DNA of 64,000 nucleotides from a virus. Position numbers and translations under genes: made by a program. A model generated the notes under the pieces. That model had not been told where the DNA came from. It did not search any database and saw nothing but the letters and a program-made list of their open reading frames with translations. The stretch is from the IMG/VR virus record IMGVR_UViG_3300020385_000005, positions 97,782 to 161,781 of that record; one strand, 5' to 3'. Positions 43,515 to 51,819 of this stretch are shown piece after piece (position 1 is the first letter of the stretch; the number at the start of each line of letters is the position of its first letter).

Positions 43515-46505
43515 TTACCTTAATGCGTACGGGATATATGGCTGATTAGTATTAAAATCAGTAATAGTATCTGTAGCAGTTACATTTGTATTAGTTTCAA
43601 GAGTAGGAGTTTCTTCGAGGACAGGGCCCTCTTGAAGCATTGGGCTCTGTGCAACAGTCTCTTCTGTGGTTTGCTCATGAAGAGCATCTGCAGTGTTCAC
43701 TGCAGGCGCTTCTTGAGTTTCAATCATTTCAACAAGGAATTCTTCCACCTCATCATCTGTTATTTGAGTAGTTTCAATTTTGGTTCCTTCAACTGAAGCC
43801 GCAGGGGAATTTAAAAAATTTTCATACGTAGGGAACTTGGAGTAAGTTTTCCCCCAAACATCAGTGCTATTAGCATTTTTAACCCAAGTTAAAGCTGCTA
43901 TTATAATTGTTTTGAGATTGTTATTTTCAAAAGCTTTATAAAGTAAAGCTGACGCTTCCCCAAGGCAAGCATTTCTAAATGGATAAGACTTGTAATCAGT
44001 AACATTGCCAAAACCATTAAAAAAACCGTTAGTACTATTAGAACTACAGTGAGGGTGGGTGTAAATCGTGCCAGAAGTATCATAACCATGTATGGAACTA
44101 GGGTATGCCAAAGCAATGTGTAAAGAGTTTTTCTTTACCTTTACAATATAAGGACCAGCTACGCGCTGACCCTTATTTCCGCCATCTACGTTAATAATTA
44201 CTGGCTTGTCAATCAAGAACATTACTTCTTCAAGAATAAGATCTGTTTTTTGAGTAAGTAGTGACTTGGCAAATTCAGACAATTCTCTAGGATCACTTTG
44301 ATAATTTAATGTTTTTAATTTGCCTTGAGTTCCTAAATGGTTTAATCTTGCGCTAAGCTCAAGTATTTTTATAGATTCTTTTTCATATAAATTTTTAAAA
44401 AATGTTCCGTTTTTATATGAACTACTTTTTATTGCAGCTTCAACTTCTTGATCATATTTAGATTTAATTGTTGAGTGAAGTGTTGCATTAGTAAGAATTG
44501 TTTTTAATAAATCCATTCGTTTATTAAAAGCAGACTTCAAATTTTTAGCGTGGTTTACAATTTCAATTTCAAATGCTGCAATACTGTCCATGTAAGTTTG
44601 TATTGCTTCACGTGCACTTCTTATATCATTCTGCTTAGTTGAAACTGTAATGGCATTATTGGTTATGATGTCTCGTTCAACTTTATTTTGATTTATTAAT
44701 TTCGAATAATGATTATTCACTTTATTGTATTTCTTAAGAATACTTGGATTCAAAGCAAGTTTTGAAGTTAAACTATCACTAAAATTGCACAAAGAAGTTG
44801 GTGTAGCAGTTTTCAACTTTTGTTTTACGTTAGGAATTGATGTTATAAGAGTATCTAATACAGTTGAGCTGCAATTAGAAAAAGAAGGAGAATTAACAGA
44901 AGAATATTCTGCCAAGTCCTTCATGCGTTCAAGATGTCTTTTTATGTATTGCTCGTAATTGGCAAAAATAAGCCCATCTGCTCCGTACTTAGAACAAAAA
45001 GATTTAAGTTCCTGCCTGCTTCTTTTTTTCTTTTTAACTTCATCTAAAGTAGATGTGGGATTATAAAGAGAGAAAGAATAAGCAAGCTTGTTTTGCATAT
45101 CAGAATCTTTAATCAAAAATGGAACTAATACTGGTGCGAAAAAACCTTTACGTATTAATGTTTGTTTTTTGGTTAAGTTTATAAAGTCAAAATCTTGTTT
45201 GGAAGTAGTTTTTGTAAAGCCATTTGAAATCAATCCTACTGCTCTAGAATTTTCATTTTGAGTTAAAGATTCTTTAAAAGTAAAGCGATGATCGTTATTT
45301 GCATGATGCTTAAAAATAAAGCCTGAGCTACCGCCTATGTAAAGAGCGGGAGTAGAGTTATTATTACCTGGAAGGTGATTGGTGACAGAAGAGCCTCTTC
45401 CGGAATTATTTCCATATGAAAACATACTATTGAATTCATAATTATATTCATGGCTAGAGCTAGGCAGGCATTGAAAATCATAAGGTTTAGTATTTACAAT
45501 CTTAATGATATTATCATCATTAAGCGTATCTGAAAAACCAGTTCGAGCAATAGTTTTAAATTTATTGTAAAAAGCAGAAGAAAATGAAGAGTAAATTTTT
45601 ACGGAATCTTTTTCTTCTAAAAAACCTGTTTTAACATAATTGTGCACTTGAATCGTTTTCAATAAATCGATTCGATGTTGTAGTTCTTCGGTAGAAAGTA
45701 AAAGTAATTGTTGAGTTGGGCGGTAAAAATCAATATGTAAAAAATTTGTATGCGCATCAGTATCATTCAATTGTTGCCACAAAGAATATGCTGCTGGATA
45801 AGATGTATTTAAAGTTTCTAAATCTTGATTTCCTGTTTCAGCGATTAATTTTTTATGTATAATATATTCATAAAAACTAGCATACAATTCTGCCAATGCA
45901 ATAATTGGAGATACGTTTTCGCGAGATCCTGAAATTTGCGTAGTTTCTTCAGCATTGCTAATGAAACAAACATACCCGTTTTGTAATAACTTTGTATGAA
46001 TTTCTGGATTTAATGAATAAGAATTCATTTTTGAAGACGTAGCTTCAAGAACTTTCCAAGTTTCTTGAAAGAATTGATTTGGAGTGTGTCTGTTGAATTT
46101 GAATCTATTTGATAATGTATGACTACTATATAGAGTATGATATAAAGCGCGAATATCATTTGTTGTTTGGCTATGATTTCGATCACTTGAATTGAATAAA
46201 TTTAGAAAAGTTTTCCATGGACTATGACCACGATGATAGTAGCTAGGTCCATTCGCAGCAGGAAGATAATGGACAATTGGAAGAGTAGGGCTGTTCGTAT
46301 CGAACATACTAGGGTTTAAAAGTTGTAAACGATCTCCAAGTTCGAAGTTGAACTGAGGATCGTTTTGTTGGGTTTCAAGAGGTTGGAAACCATTTGAGTA
46401 ATATTCATTTTCTTCATTAACAAGAAGTTTTTCTATCATGCTAGAGAGCCAAAAACGCTCTTCATTTTCAGAAGATAAAACATCAAAGAAGTTGTAAAAA
46501 TTCAT
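43515..46505 (-). CDS. 996-residue protein with C-terminal E2-like domain
   Basis: The first about 700 residues have no recognised motif; residues about 500-700 are mostly helical (coiled segments with Lys/Asn). Residues about 770-880 look E2-like: KPVIINVDGG, AGPYIVKV, HPHC (817-820), then NACLGEAS with candidate catalytic Cys847, followed by a helix LLYKAF and an LTWVKNANSTDVWGK end. The H-P-x and C-L-G pairing is the signature of prokaryotic E2-type Ubl-conjugating enzymes. The last 110 residues are acidic and low complexity. It is the upstream-most large gene of the Ubl locus; the E2 call is pattern based. Confidence 0.62.
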   Translation of the reverse strand: MNFYNFFDVLSSENEERFWLSSMIEKLLVNEENEYYSNGFQPLETQQNDPQFNFELGDRLQLLNPSMFDTNSPTLPIVHYLPAANGPSYYHRGHSPWKTFLNLFNSSDRNHSQTTNDIRALYHTLYSSHTLSNRFKFNRHTPNQFFQETWKVLEATSSKMNSYSLNPEIHTKLLQNGYVCFISNAEETTQISGSRENVSPIIALAELYASFYEYIIHKKLIAETGNQDLETLNTSYPAAYSLWQQLNDTDAHTNFLHIDFYRPTQQLLLLSTEELQHRIDLLKTIQVHNYVKTGFLEEKDSVKIYSSFSSAFYNKFKTIARTGFSDTLNDDNIIKIVNTKPYDFQCLPSSSHEYNYEFNSMFSYGNNSGRGSSVTNHLPGNNNSTPALYIGGSSGFIFKHHANNDHRFTFKESLTQNENSRAVGLISNGFTKTTSKQDFDFINLTKKQTLIRKGFFAPVLVPFLIKDSDMQNKLAYSFSLYNPTSTLDEVKKKKRSRQELKSFCSKYGADGLIFANYEQYIKRHLERMKDLAEYSSVNSPSFSNCSSTVLDTLITSIPNVKQKLKTATPTSLCNFSDSLTSKLALNPSILKKYNKVNNHYSKLINQNKVERDIITNNAITVSTKQNDIRSAREAIQTYMDSIAAFEIEIVNHAKNLKSAFNKRMDLLKTILTNATLHSTIKSKYDQEVEAAIKSSSYKNGTFFKNLYEKESIKILELSARLNHLGTQGKLKTLNYQSDPRELSEFAKSLLTQKTDLILEEVMFLIDKPVIINVDGGNKGQRVAGPYIVKVKKNSLHIALAYPSSIHGYDTSGTIYTHPHCSSNSTNGFFNGFGNVTDYKSYPFRNACLGEASALLYKAFENNNLKTIIIAALTWVKNANSTDVWGKTYSKFPTYENFLNSPAASVEGTKIETTQITDDEVEEFLVEMIETQEAPAVNTADALHEQTTEETVAQSPMLQEGPVLEETPTLETNTNVTATDTITDFNTNQPYIPYALR

Positions 46506-46708
46506 TAATCTGGCCTTAATTTATCTAAAATCTTTAGATAAGTTTCTATATTTATGTCTATATTTGTGTCTTTAGAAATTGTTACTGTGTAAAAGCCACA
46601 AAGAGGGCACGAATTAAAAGGTGCGTCTAAGTGATTTTGATTGATATCTTTGCTATCTAATGTTTTTTGGTAACCGCAATCTTGAATATTTAAACAAACA
46701 GTTTTCAT
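46505..46708 (-). CDS. Small Cys-rich protein, possible zinc ribbon
   Basis: 67 residues with Cys at 5, 11, 34 and 37 (CLNIQDC and CPLC); the second pair is a CxxC. It could bind one zinc. It begins right before the large E2-like protein with a one-base overlap and is in the same operon. Function unknown; it might be a cofactor of the Ubl pathway. Confidence 0.5.
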   Translation of the reverse strand: MKTVCLNIQDCGYQKTLDSKDINQNHLDAPFNSCPLCGFYTVTISKDTNIDINIETYLKILDKLRPD

Positions 46709-46716
46709 TTTTTACC

Positions 46717-47490
46717 TTAAAATTCTATTGATTCTGTTGGCTCTGCATGGTTTGAAGTGCCATATCTAAGCCAAGATTCCATATGTTGGACAATCTCATA
46801 AAGAGATCTCAAATTATTTTGGTTAGGATTGTAAGTTCCATTATAAAACAAATTGCTGTCAACATGAATCTTTTTCAAGGTTTGCTTTGAATGAGATTTA
46901 GTAAAAGCATGCAGGCTCTGTAATAGATCTACTGAATTAGAATCTAAATCTAAATCATAGCGATCGACATACTTGCGAACCCTATTAAATAGTAGGGCTA
47001 TCTTTTTCAATTTATTTAAAATTGTCATTCCTTCAGTAATTTGAGAACTCCTGATTGAGAGTTTTCCATCATAAAAAAGTTTAAACAATTCATCATCAAT
47101 ATATATTGAATCTTTTGTTATACAAATAGAGGCATTTTTAAAATCATGCAGGTATATAATTTCTTCTGGTGACGCAAAAAATTTATTTATAAGTTGTAAT
47201 TTAATACCTTGAATATAGAAAGTATTTGAATTCTCTGATTCATTAGAAGACGTAAAAGATTTTAAAATATCTTGCGCAGCAAAATATTCTGCAGATGTAG
47301 AGAAGTAAAGATCTATATCATCGTAAACGGAAGCTGGTTTGAACAAAAGATGTATTGCATAGCTACCACTGATGATTGGGTTTGATTCCCAAAATAATTC
47401 AGGGAGGAAATCTAAAGTACAAAGTAATTTTTTTCTTATTTTTTTATGGTATTTTAATTCACCATTTTTGTAGTTAAATATTTTTAACAA
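46717..47490 (-). CDS. Nucleotidyltransferase-fold protein (MNT/AbiEii type)
   Basis: 257 residues, TTG start at 47490 with no ATG available nearby; an in-frame stop lies just upstream. The core has IISGSYAIHLLF then a SVYDDIDLYF strand, the G-S/G-x..D-x-D pattern of the polymerase-beta-like nucleotidyltransferase fold as in AbiEii or MNT enzymes. A helical C-terminal half follows. The start is inside the T-run of a terminator (47493-47516), so translation may be governed by that hairpin. First gene of the Ubl transcript. Confidence 0.55.
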   Translation of the reverse strand: MLKIFNYKNGELKYHKKIRKKLLCTLDFLPELFWESNPIISGSYAIHLLFKPASVYDDIDLYFSTSAEYFAAQDILKSFTSSNESENSNTFYIQGIKLQLINKFFASPEEIIYLHDFKNASICITKDSIYIDDELFKLFYDGKLSIRSSQITEGMTILNKLKKIALLFNRVRKYVDRYDLDLDSNSVDLLQSLHAFTKSHSKQTLKKIHVDSNLFYNGTYNPNQNNLRSLYEIVQHMESWLRYGTSNHAEPTESIEF

Positions 47491-47516
47491 AAAAGCCTAT
47501 CTTTCTGCACAGGCTT
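47489..47516 (-). terminator. Intrinsic terminator overlapping the start of the NTase gene
   Basis: Minus strand: stem 47516-47511 with 47498-47493 (6 pairs, 12-base loop) followed by Ts to 47489. The TTG start codon of the next gene sits at the end of this T-run, and an AGG in the stem could serve as its ribosome site. So the hairpin may act both as terminator of the upstream 47582-48140 genes and as a control of NTase translation. Confidence 0.7.
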
Positions 47517-47581
47517 ACATTAGTGTAACGTATTGTGTGTTTTACATTTATAACATTTGTGCTTTAATGTAAAGTTTGAAC

Positions 47582-47881
47582 TTAAGTCAATCTATTGTAA
47601 TTGCTTGAATTAGATTGATTAAGTGGTCGTAAAGAAGATACAGGTGTGTATCCTGAATTAGAAACTGGAGATGGAGGTGTTAATGGGACATATTCTGGTT
47701 CAGCGAGAGAAATGTCTACGCAAGAAATTTCAATATTTTCATTAATAAATCCTGTACCAGTTAAGATATCATAAGATATTGTTTCAGCCATTTGTTGCGC
47801 TAAATCAGGGTTTTCAGCTTCTAAAATGAATTTAATATTTTCATCGATTGTAGCGTTGTAAGTGATATTGTATATAGGCAT
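47582..47881 (-). CDS. Hypothetical protein with Pro/Ser-rich tail
   Basis: 99 residues. A beta-alpha N-terminal half (YNITYNATIDENIKFILEAE) with an acidic helix, then a Ser/Pro/Asn-rich low-complexity C-terminal part (LTPPSPVSNSG). No known domain. It is 7 bases from the coiled-coil membrane gene. Confidence 0.45.
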   Translation of the reverse strand: MPIYNITYNATIDENIKFILEAENPDLAQQMAETISYDILTGTGFINENIEISCVDISLAEPEYVPLTPPSPVSNSGYTPVSSLRPLNQSNSSNYNRLT

Positions 47882-47888
47882 TTTTACC

Positions 47889-48140
47889 TCAAAGATGTTT
47901 GACTAATAGGTTGATAAATTTGGAATTTTCTTCTTCCAAATCGTTGATTTTCTCTTGGAGTTTTTTATTCTCTTCTTCTAGTAAGAACATTTTATACTCC
48001 AGAGGAGATCGAGGGGTTTGTTTTTTAAAAATTTTCCATTCCATAAGGATTAATATTTTATATAGAATGAAACTTATAAAGATAAACCCTAAGCTAGATA
48101 GAATCATGACAATGATTCCTGGAAAATTGATTGATATCAT
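47889..48140 (-). CDS. Membrane protein with coiled coil
   Basis: 83 residues. An N-terminal membrane helix (about 6-32; IIVMILSSLGFIFISFI) is followed by a heptad coiled coil (about 50-80, FLLEEENKKLQEKI). Such small membrane plus coil proteins are typical of phage lysis or superinfection genes; the role is not determined here. Confidence 0.5.
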   Translation of the reverse strand: MISINFPGIIVMILSSLGFIFISFILYKILILMEWKIFKKQTPRSPLEYKMFLLEEENKKLQEKINDLEEENSKFINLLVKHL

Positions 48141-48141
48141 T

Positions 48142-48225
48142 TCAAGCCCATATTAACATTAGCATTGTAAGTGTGTTAAAAAGAATTTTAATAGTTTCAA
48201 TGAATTTATTTGCAGTTGTTAGCAC
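48142..48225 (-). CDS. 27-residue membrane peptide (GTG start)
   Basis: A GTG-started frame with AAGGA 7 bases before it and its TGA ending just before the next gene's ATG. It is one hydrophobic helix (ILFNTLTMLMLIWA) after a short polar head. The ribosome site and tight spacing favour a real gene; it resembles the small peptide at 55153. Confidence 0.4.
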   Translation of the reverse strand: MLTTANKFIETIKILFNTLTMLMLIWA

Positions 48226-48250
48226 AATAAATCCTTTCGTATAGCTAGGC

Positions 48251-48258
48251 TATAAATA
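48251..48258 (+). promoter_or_regulatory. TATAAATA element before the endolysin
   Basis: The only TATAAATA immediately before a plus-strand gene, 13 bases before the ATG at 48272. It would place the RNA start within a few bases of the start codon and leave little room for a ribosome site, so it is weak. T4-late-like in sequence only. Confidence 0.25.
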
Positions 48259-48271
48259 ATAAGGTTATAAT

Positions 48272-49180
48272 ATGAATGTTAAAAGAATAATAGAAAAAAA
48301 CGTTGTTTCTTCTAAAAAGTATGGTTGGACACCTGAATGGTTTGGGCACGATGATTTTGACGAACAGCTTGTTAAGCTAATTATAGAATTTCAACATGAA
48401 TTCTCCTTAGGTAAAGATGGTATTGTTGGGCCTGTTACTTATCGTCGTTTAGAGACTGAGTTGCTTGTTAAACAAGAATTTAAGCCAATTAAACGGAACA
48501 AACGAAAAGGCGAAAAAGGCATAATTTATAATGGCAATAAGTATCCCATAAAATGGGAAAAGATAATCCTCTGGGACGAACGTGGAGGTTTACCTGCTAA
48601 AAAAGGTACTTATTACGACTGGTCAAAGAAACCTGCACGGCAACCTGTTCAATTTGTAAACCATTGGGATGCGACCTTGTCGAGCGAAGCGTGTGCTCGT
48701 ATAATTGGTAAGCGTGGACTGTCTATGCATTTTTTAATTGATAATGATGGAACAATTTATCAAATGCTAGATATACAACATCCAGCCTGGCAAGCAGGAT
48801 CTAAATTTTGGAATACAAACGGCATTGGTGTTGAAATATCTAATGCGTATTATACTAAGTACCAAAATTGGTATGTTAAGAATGGTTTTGGAGAACGGCC
48901 AATTGTAGAATCTGAAGTACATGGCGTCAATTTAGGTGAGCATTTAGATTTCTATCCAGTCCAACTAGAAGCTTTAGCAGCTTTATGGGAAGCTGTAGCT
49001 AGTGCTACTGGAATGACCTTAGACGTATGTGACGTAAAAGGGCATTGTGAAGATTGTAGCAAATGTAATTGCGCTTCATTTGTTAATCATTATAACCTTA
49101 CTCGTAACAAGATTGATTGTGCTTCATTGAATATGCAAGAAATCTTAGAAAAGGCTGTAAGCTTAACAAGCCTTGATTAA
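48272..49180 (+). CDS. N-acetylmuramoyl-L-alanine amidase endolysin
   Basis: 302 residues. Residues about 10-70 are a peptidoglycan-binding domain (FDEQLVKLIIEFQHEF, GIVGPVTYRRL). After a basic linker, the amidase_2 domain has NHWDATLS, GLSMHFLIDNDG, YQMLDI, HPAWQAG and a C-terminal Cys/His cluster (GHCEDCSKCNC) with zinc-ligand candidates His and Cys. It cleaves the amide between muramic acid and the stem peptide at lysis. It is the only plus-strand gene in this stretch and meets SSB tail-to-tail with an 18-base overlap. Confidence 0.85.
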   Translation: MNVKRIIEKNVVSSKKYGWTPEWFGHDDFDEQLVKLIIEFQHEFSLGKDGIVGPVTYRRLETELLVKQEFKPIKRNKRKGEKGIIYNGNKYPIKWEKIILWDERGGLPAKKGTYYDWSKKPARQPVQFVNHWDATLSSEACARIIGKRGLSMHFLIDNDGTIYQMLDIQHPAWQAGSKFWNTNGIGVEISNAYYTKYQNWYVKNGFGERPIVESEVHGVNLGEHLDFYPVQLEALAALWEAVASATGMTLDVCDVKGHCEDCSKCNCASFVNHYNLTRNKIDCASLNMQEILEKAVSLTSLD

Positions 49181-49501
49181 AGATATATCCTCAAGCACAA
49201 TTTCCCAATTTGATTTGTTTGTGGCTTTTGATGAGTTCTTCAATCGACCTACAACTCTAACGACATCATTAGATTTGTATTTTGTTATAAGTAATTCAGC
49301 TAACTCATCCCAAGCGACTACAGGTATGTAGGCTGTTTCTTCTTTGTAAGTTGAGAAACCATTAGCGCTTTCAGAGACTTTGTATGAAGTGTCAATTTTT
49401 AAAAAAAAATTAGTGACTTTATAGTTGTTTTGAGTTTCACGTAATGAAAAGTCTCCTCGGATTTGACCTTCTCCAATCCATTTGTTTATATTTTTATGCA
49501 T
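49163..49501 (-). CDS. ssb: Single-stranded DNA-binding protein
   Basis: About 112 residues from the ATG at 49501, 2 bases after the ThyX stop. OB-fold: NKWIGEGQIRGDF, FFLKIDTS, then AYIPVVAWDELAELLI and the end strand RVVGRLKNS, like the SSB family. It lacks the acidic C-terminal tail of E. coli SSB. It protects ssDNA at the fork and aids RecA. It ends 18 bases inside the convergent endolysin gene. Confidence 0.78.
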   Translation of the reverse strand: MHKNINKWIGEGQIRGDFSLRETQNNYKVTNFFLKIDTSYKVSESANGFSTYKEETAYIPVVAWDELAELLITKYKSNDVVRVVGRLKNSSKATNKSNWEIVLEDISLIKAC

Positions 49502-50237
49502 GAGTTTTTTCCTTATTTTTTTCATATATTTGAATTAAATTAGGCCAGATAGTTTGTACTAGTTGTTTACAAGCTTGCGCCATCATTTGAATCTCAAATT
49601 GAGAACCTTCATGATCTCTAAGGGAGAGGAACTTAAAGAAATTATTTAAATTTACTGTTCCCCAATATTGAGTATAGAGATTTTGAGGGAGTATCATTCT
49701 GGCTTGTTCACGAGCTACGCCGGCGTCTAGCATACTATTAAAAAGCTTTAAACTTTCTTGAGTATGTTCTTCTACTGCTTTAGCAGCTTGTTTGGTCCAA
49801 GTTTGAGTACTCCCATCAATTTCGTCAATTACTGGATTGAAACCTAAAAGTTCAATTGAAGCTTGGCGATTAGATTTGGCTTGTGCTCTAAAATGTGCAG
49901 GGCAATAAAAATCGATATCGACGTTAGTATAGCGCCTACTGATTTCATTAAAGCTCCAGGTGCGATGTCGCATATGTTGACGAGCAACAAAAAGAGGAAC
50001 TTTAAATGAGAAAGTCAAAATGTTGTGTTCTAAAACTGATGTGTGTTTTTCTTTAATTAAGTACTTTAAAAGTTTTGAATCTTTCTGTTCAAAAGTTTCA
50101 CTCTTTTTGTTAAAAGATACACGAGCAGCATTGACACAAGTTAAACCGTCATCACCTAAATGATCAAGTAATTCCACATAGCCATGTGAAGAAAGAGAGT
50201 CTTCATATATTGGTATTATTTTTCTATGTGGGTTCAT
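49494..50237 (-). CDS. thyX: Thymidylate synthase ThyX
   Basis: 247 residues. The RHR signature is present (RQHMRHRTWSFNEISRRY) with the FAD- and dUMP-binding SRRY, plus SVLEHNILTF before it. ThyX methylates dUMP to dTMP with FAD and methylene-tetrahydrofolate, using no dihydrofolate reductase. With dCMP deaminase and ribonucleotide reductase it forms the dTTP route. The ribosome site and start overlap the next small gene. Confidence 0.93.
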   Translation of the reverse strand: MNPHRKIIPIYEDSLSSHGYVELLDHLGDDGLTCVNAARVSFNKKSETFEQKDSKLLKYLIKEKHTSVLEHNILTFSFKVPLFVARQHMRHRTWSFNEISRRYTNVDIDFYCPAHFRAQAKSNRQASIELLGFNPVIDEIDGSTQTWTKQAAKAVEEHTQESLKLFNSMLDAGVAREQARMILPQNLYTQYWGTVNLNNFFKFLSLRDHEGSQFEIQMMAQACKQLVQTIWPNLIQIYEKNKEKTHA

Positions 50238-50238
50238 G

Positions 50239-50619
50239 TTATTCCTCAGAGTGGATTAAATGAAAATCACGATATGATGGATGACTTGTAGCTTGATAGG
50301 GGAAGGCTTTTTTTAAAGAAATGAAAAGAGCTTCTGGAGTGATGCTTTCTTTTTGAATCAACTGAGTAATAAAAAGAAGGTTCTTAGCTAAAGTAATGGT
50401 CAACTCTTCTTTGTGGGAAGAATCTGTTGATAAAGTTTGACTGAAATTAACAGTGTGTTGAGCTGCATCAAGGTAACCGTTAAAGATATCTGAAAGAACA
50501 GTAATGCATCTTAAAGTGTCTTTATTTTTCCAACCTCTAGTATCAAGATCATCATCATAGTAGTTGTCTATTAATCGATTAATATAATCGATATTAAAGT
50601 TATTTTGGTTGGTTTCCAT
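50239..50619 (-). CDS. Hypothetical helical protein
   Basis: 126 residues, helical: an acidic N-terminal DDDLDTRGW, a Ser/Leu helix with LTITLAKNLLFITQLIQ, and a C-terminal His/Tyr-rich tail (QATSHPSYRDFH). It sits directly before ThyX in the operon. No known family. Confidence 0.5.
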   Translation of the reverse strand: METNQNNFNIDYINRLIDNYYDDDLDTRGWKNKDTLRCITVLSDIFNGYLDAAQHTVNFSQTLSTDSSHKEELTITLAKNLLFITQLIQKESITPEALFISLKKAFPYQATSHPSYRDFHLIHSEE

Positions 50620-50626
50620 TTATTCC

Positions 50627-51343
50627 TCAATAGTCGTCAAAGGTGTTGTTAACATCTGGTAGTGGTTGACTTGTCTCTTCTTGAGAAGATGAGACAAAAT
50701 GCATATTTTTAGTCAAGGAGGCTGCTAAATGAGAAGGCTCTTTTGTAGTTGAATCTACAATAGTTAAATTAGAAACTAGTTCTGGAGGTCTAGGTCCTGC
50801 TTTATAGAAAATAGTTATATTTTCTTTTTCTACTGTAAAAAGTTTACACCCTCTAATTGCTTCACTAGGTCCATTGCGAGTAGGCCAGGGTATAGTATTG
50901 ACCATATTAATGAACTCACTAATAAAAGTGTTGGCTAAAATATATTGATCTAAATTTGCAAACTCTTCTGTTTTAAGATTTATAGTACAAGTTTTTTTAT
51001 CAATTTCAATTCTAACAGCACCAGTGTCAATAAAAGTGGTTCTGTTAGTAAATTTTTTAAAATTGTTTTTCTTAGGGGAGTAAATATAATTATTAGTTCC
51101 GCTAAATAAAGCTGAATGTACAAGTTCTTTTTGATATGTCGAAGGGCTCAAAGGTTGAATTAATAATTCATAATCTTGGATGACAGTCTCTAGAGAGAGA
51201 CTGTCATCTTTTATTTTAGAGTAAAGTTTAATAGCCTTAGAGTAAGCATTTTCGATTTCTTCGTTTACAAAGTTTAAAATACTATTGTAAACATATTTCC
51301 AGTCTTTATTTGGTACAGTTAATGTTCCTTTAATGCAGGGCAT
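50627..51343 (-). CDS. Hypothetical protein
   Basis: 238 residues, alpha/beta, with a Pro- and Ser-rich C-terminal tail (HFVSSSQEETSQPLP) and a strand-rich middle (FIDTGAVRIEID). The motif NKDWKYVYNSILNFVNEE opens the protein. No enzyme motif recognised. It overlaps the lytic transglycosylase by 14 bases. Confidence 0.5.
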   Translation of the reverse strand: MPCIKGTLTVPNKDWKYVYNSILNFVNEEIENAYSKAIKLYSKIKDDSLSLETVIQDYELLIQPLSPSTYQKELVHSALFSGTNNYIYSPKKNNFKKFTNRTTFIDTGAVRIEIDKKTCTINLKTEEFANLDQYILANTFISEFINMVNTIPWPTRNGPSEAIRGCKLFTVEKENITIFYKAGPRPPELVSNLTIVDSTTKEPSHLAASLTKNMHFVSSSQEETSQPLPDVNNTFDDY

Positions 51344-51812
51344 TTTCCATCGTCCTTTGTGTTTTGTAATAAGTTGTTTTTAGTTTCTTAGCGGTTTTCA
51401 ATATTTTGTTAGCATAATTTTTACTTTTACATCTATAGCCAGAATTATAACATTGCAGACTTACGAAGTAAGAGTTGGCTCTTCTAGAAAGCCAACCACG
51501 GAGTATTGAAGCGCCTACTTCTATTGAAAGAGCTGTATTAGTTTGAAGTTGCTCACAAGTATACTTGACGTATTTTGGAAGAACTTGAGTCAATCCACAT
51601 GCTCCAACATGTGATTTTGCTTTTGGCTTATATCTACTTTCATGATAAATCAAAGCAGATAGAATAAACGGGTCTATGTCTTCTTCATGAGAAGTAACAA
51701 TAGTAGTTTGAGCTGATTCACATGCTGTGATTACTGAATCTTTAGTTAAGTGAAAGCTAGAAGTAGTTGAAAGCATGGTATAGACCATACACAAGTAAAA
51801 AGAGTTGATCAT
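51330..51812 (-). CDS. Lytic transglycosylase (SLT-like)
   Basis: About 160 residues from the ATG at 51812, chosen for its N-terminal signal peptide (SFYLCMVYTMLS). The mature part has the SLT motif: catalytic Glu in YHESRYKPKA, then GACGLTQVLP, and QCYNSGYRC. It cleaves the glycan backbone with anhydro product. Being exported, it may help DNA entry or lysis. It lies 8 bases after a small upstream gene. Confidence 0.82.
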   Translation of the reverse strand: MINSFYLCMVYTMLSTTSSFHLTKDSVITACESAQTTIVTSHEEDIDPFILSALIYHESRYKPKAKSHVGACGLTQVLPKYVKYTCEQLQTNTALSIEVGASILRGWLSRRANSYFVSLQCYNSGYRCKSKNYANKILKTAKKLKTTYYKTQRTMENALH

Positions 51813-51819
51813 TTGGGTC

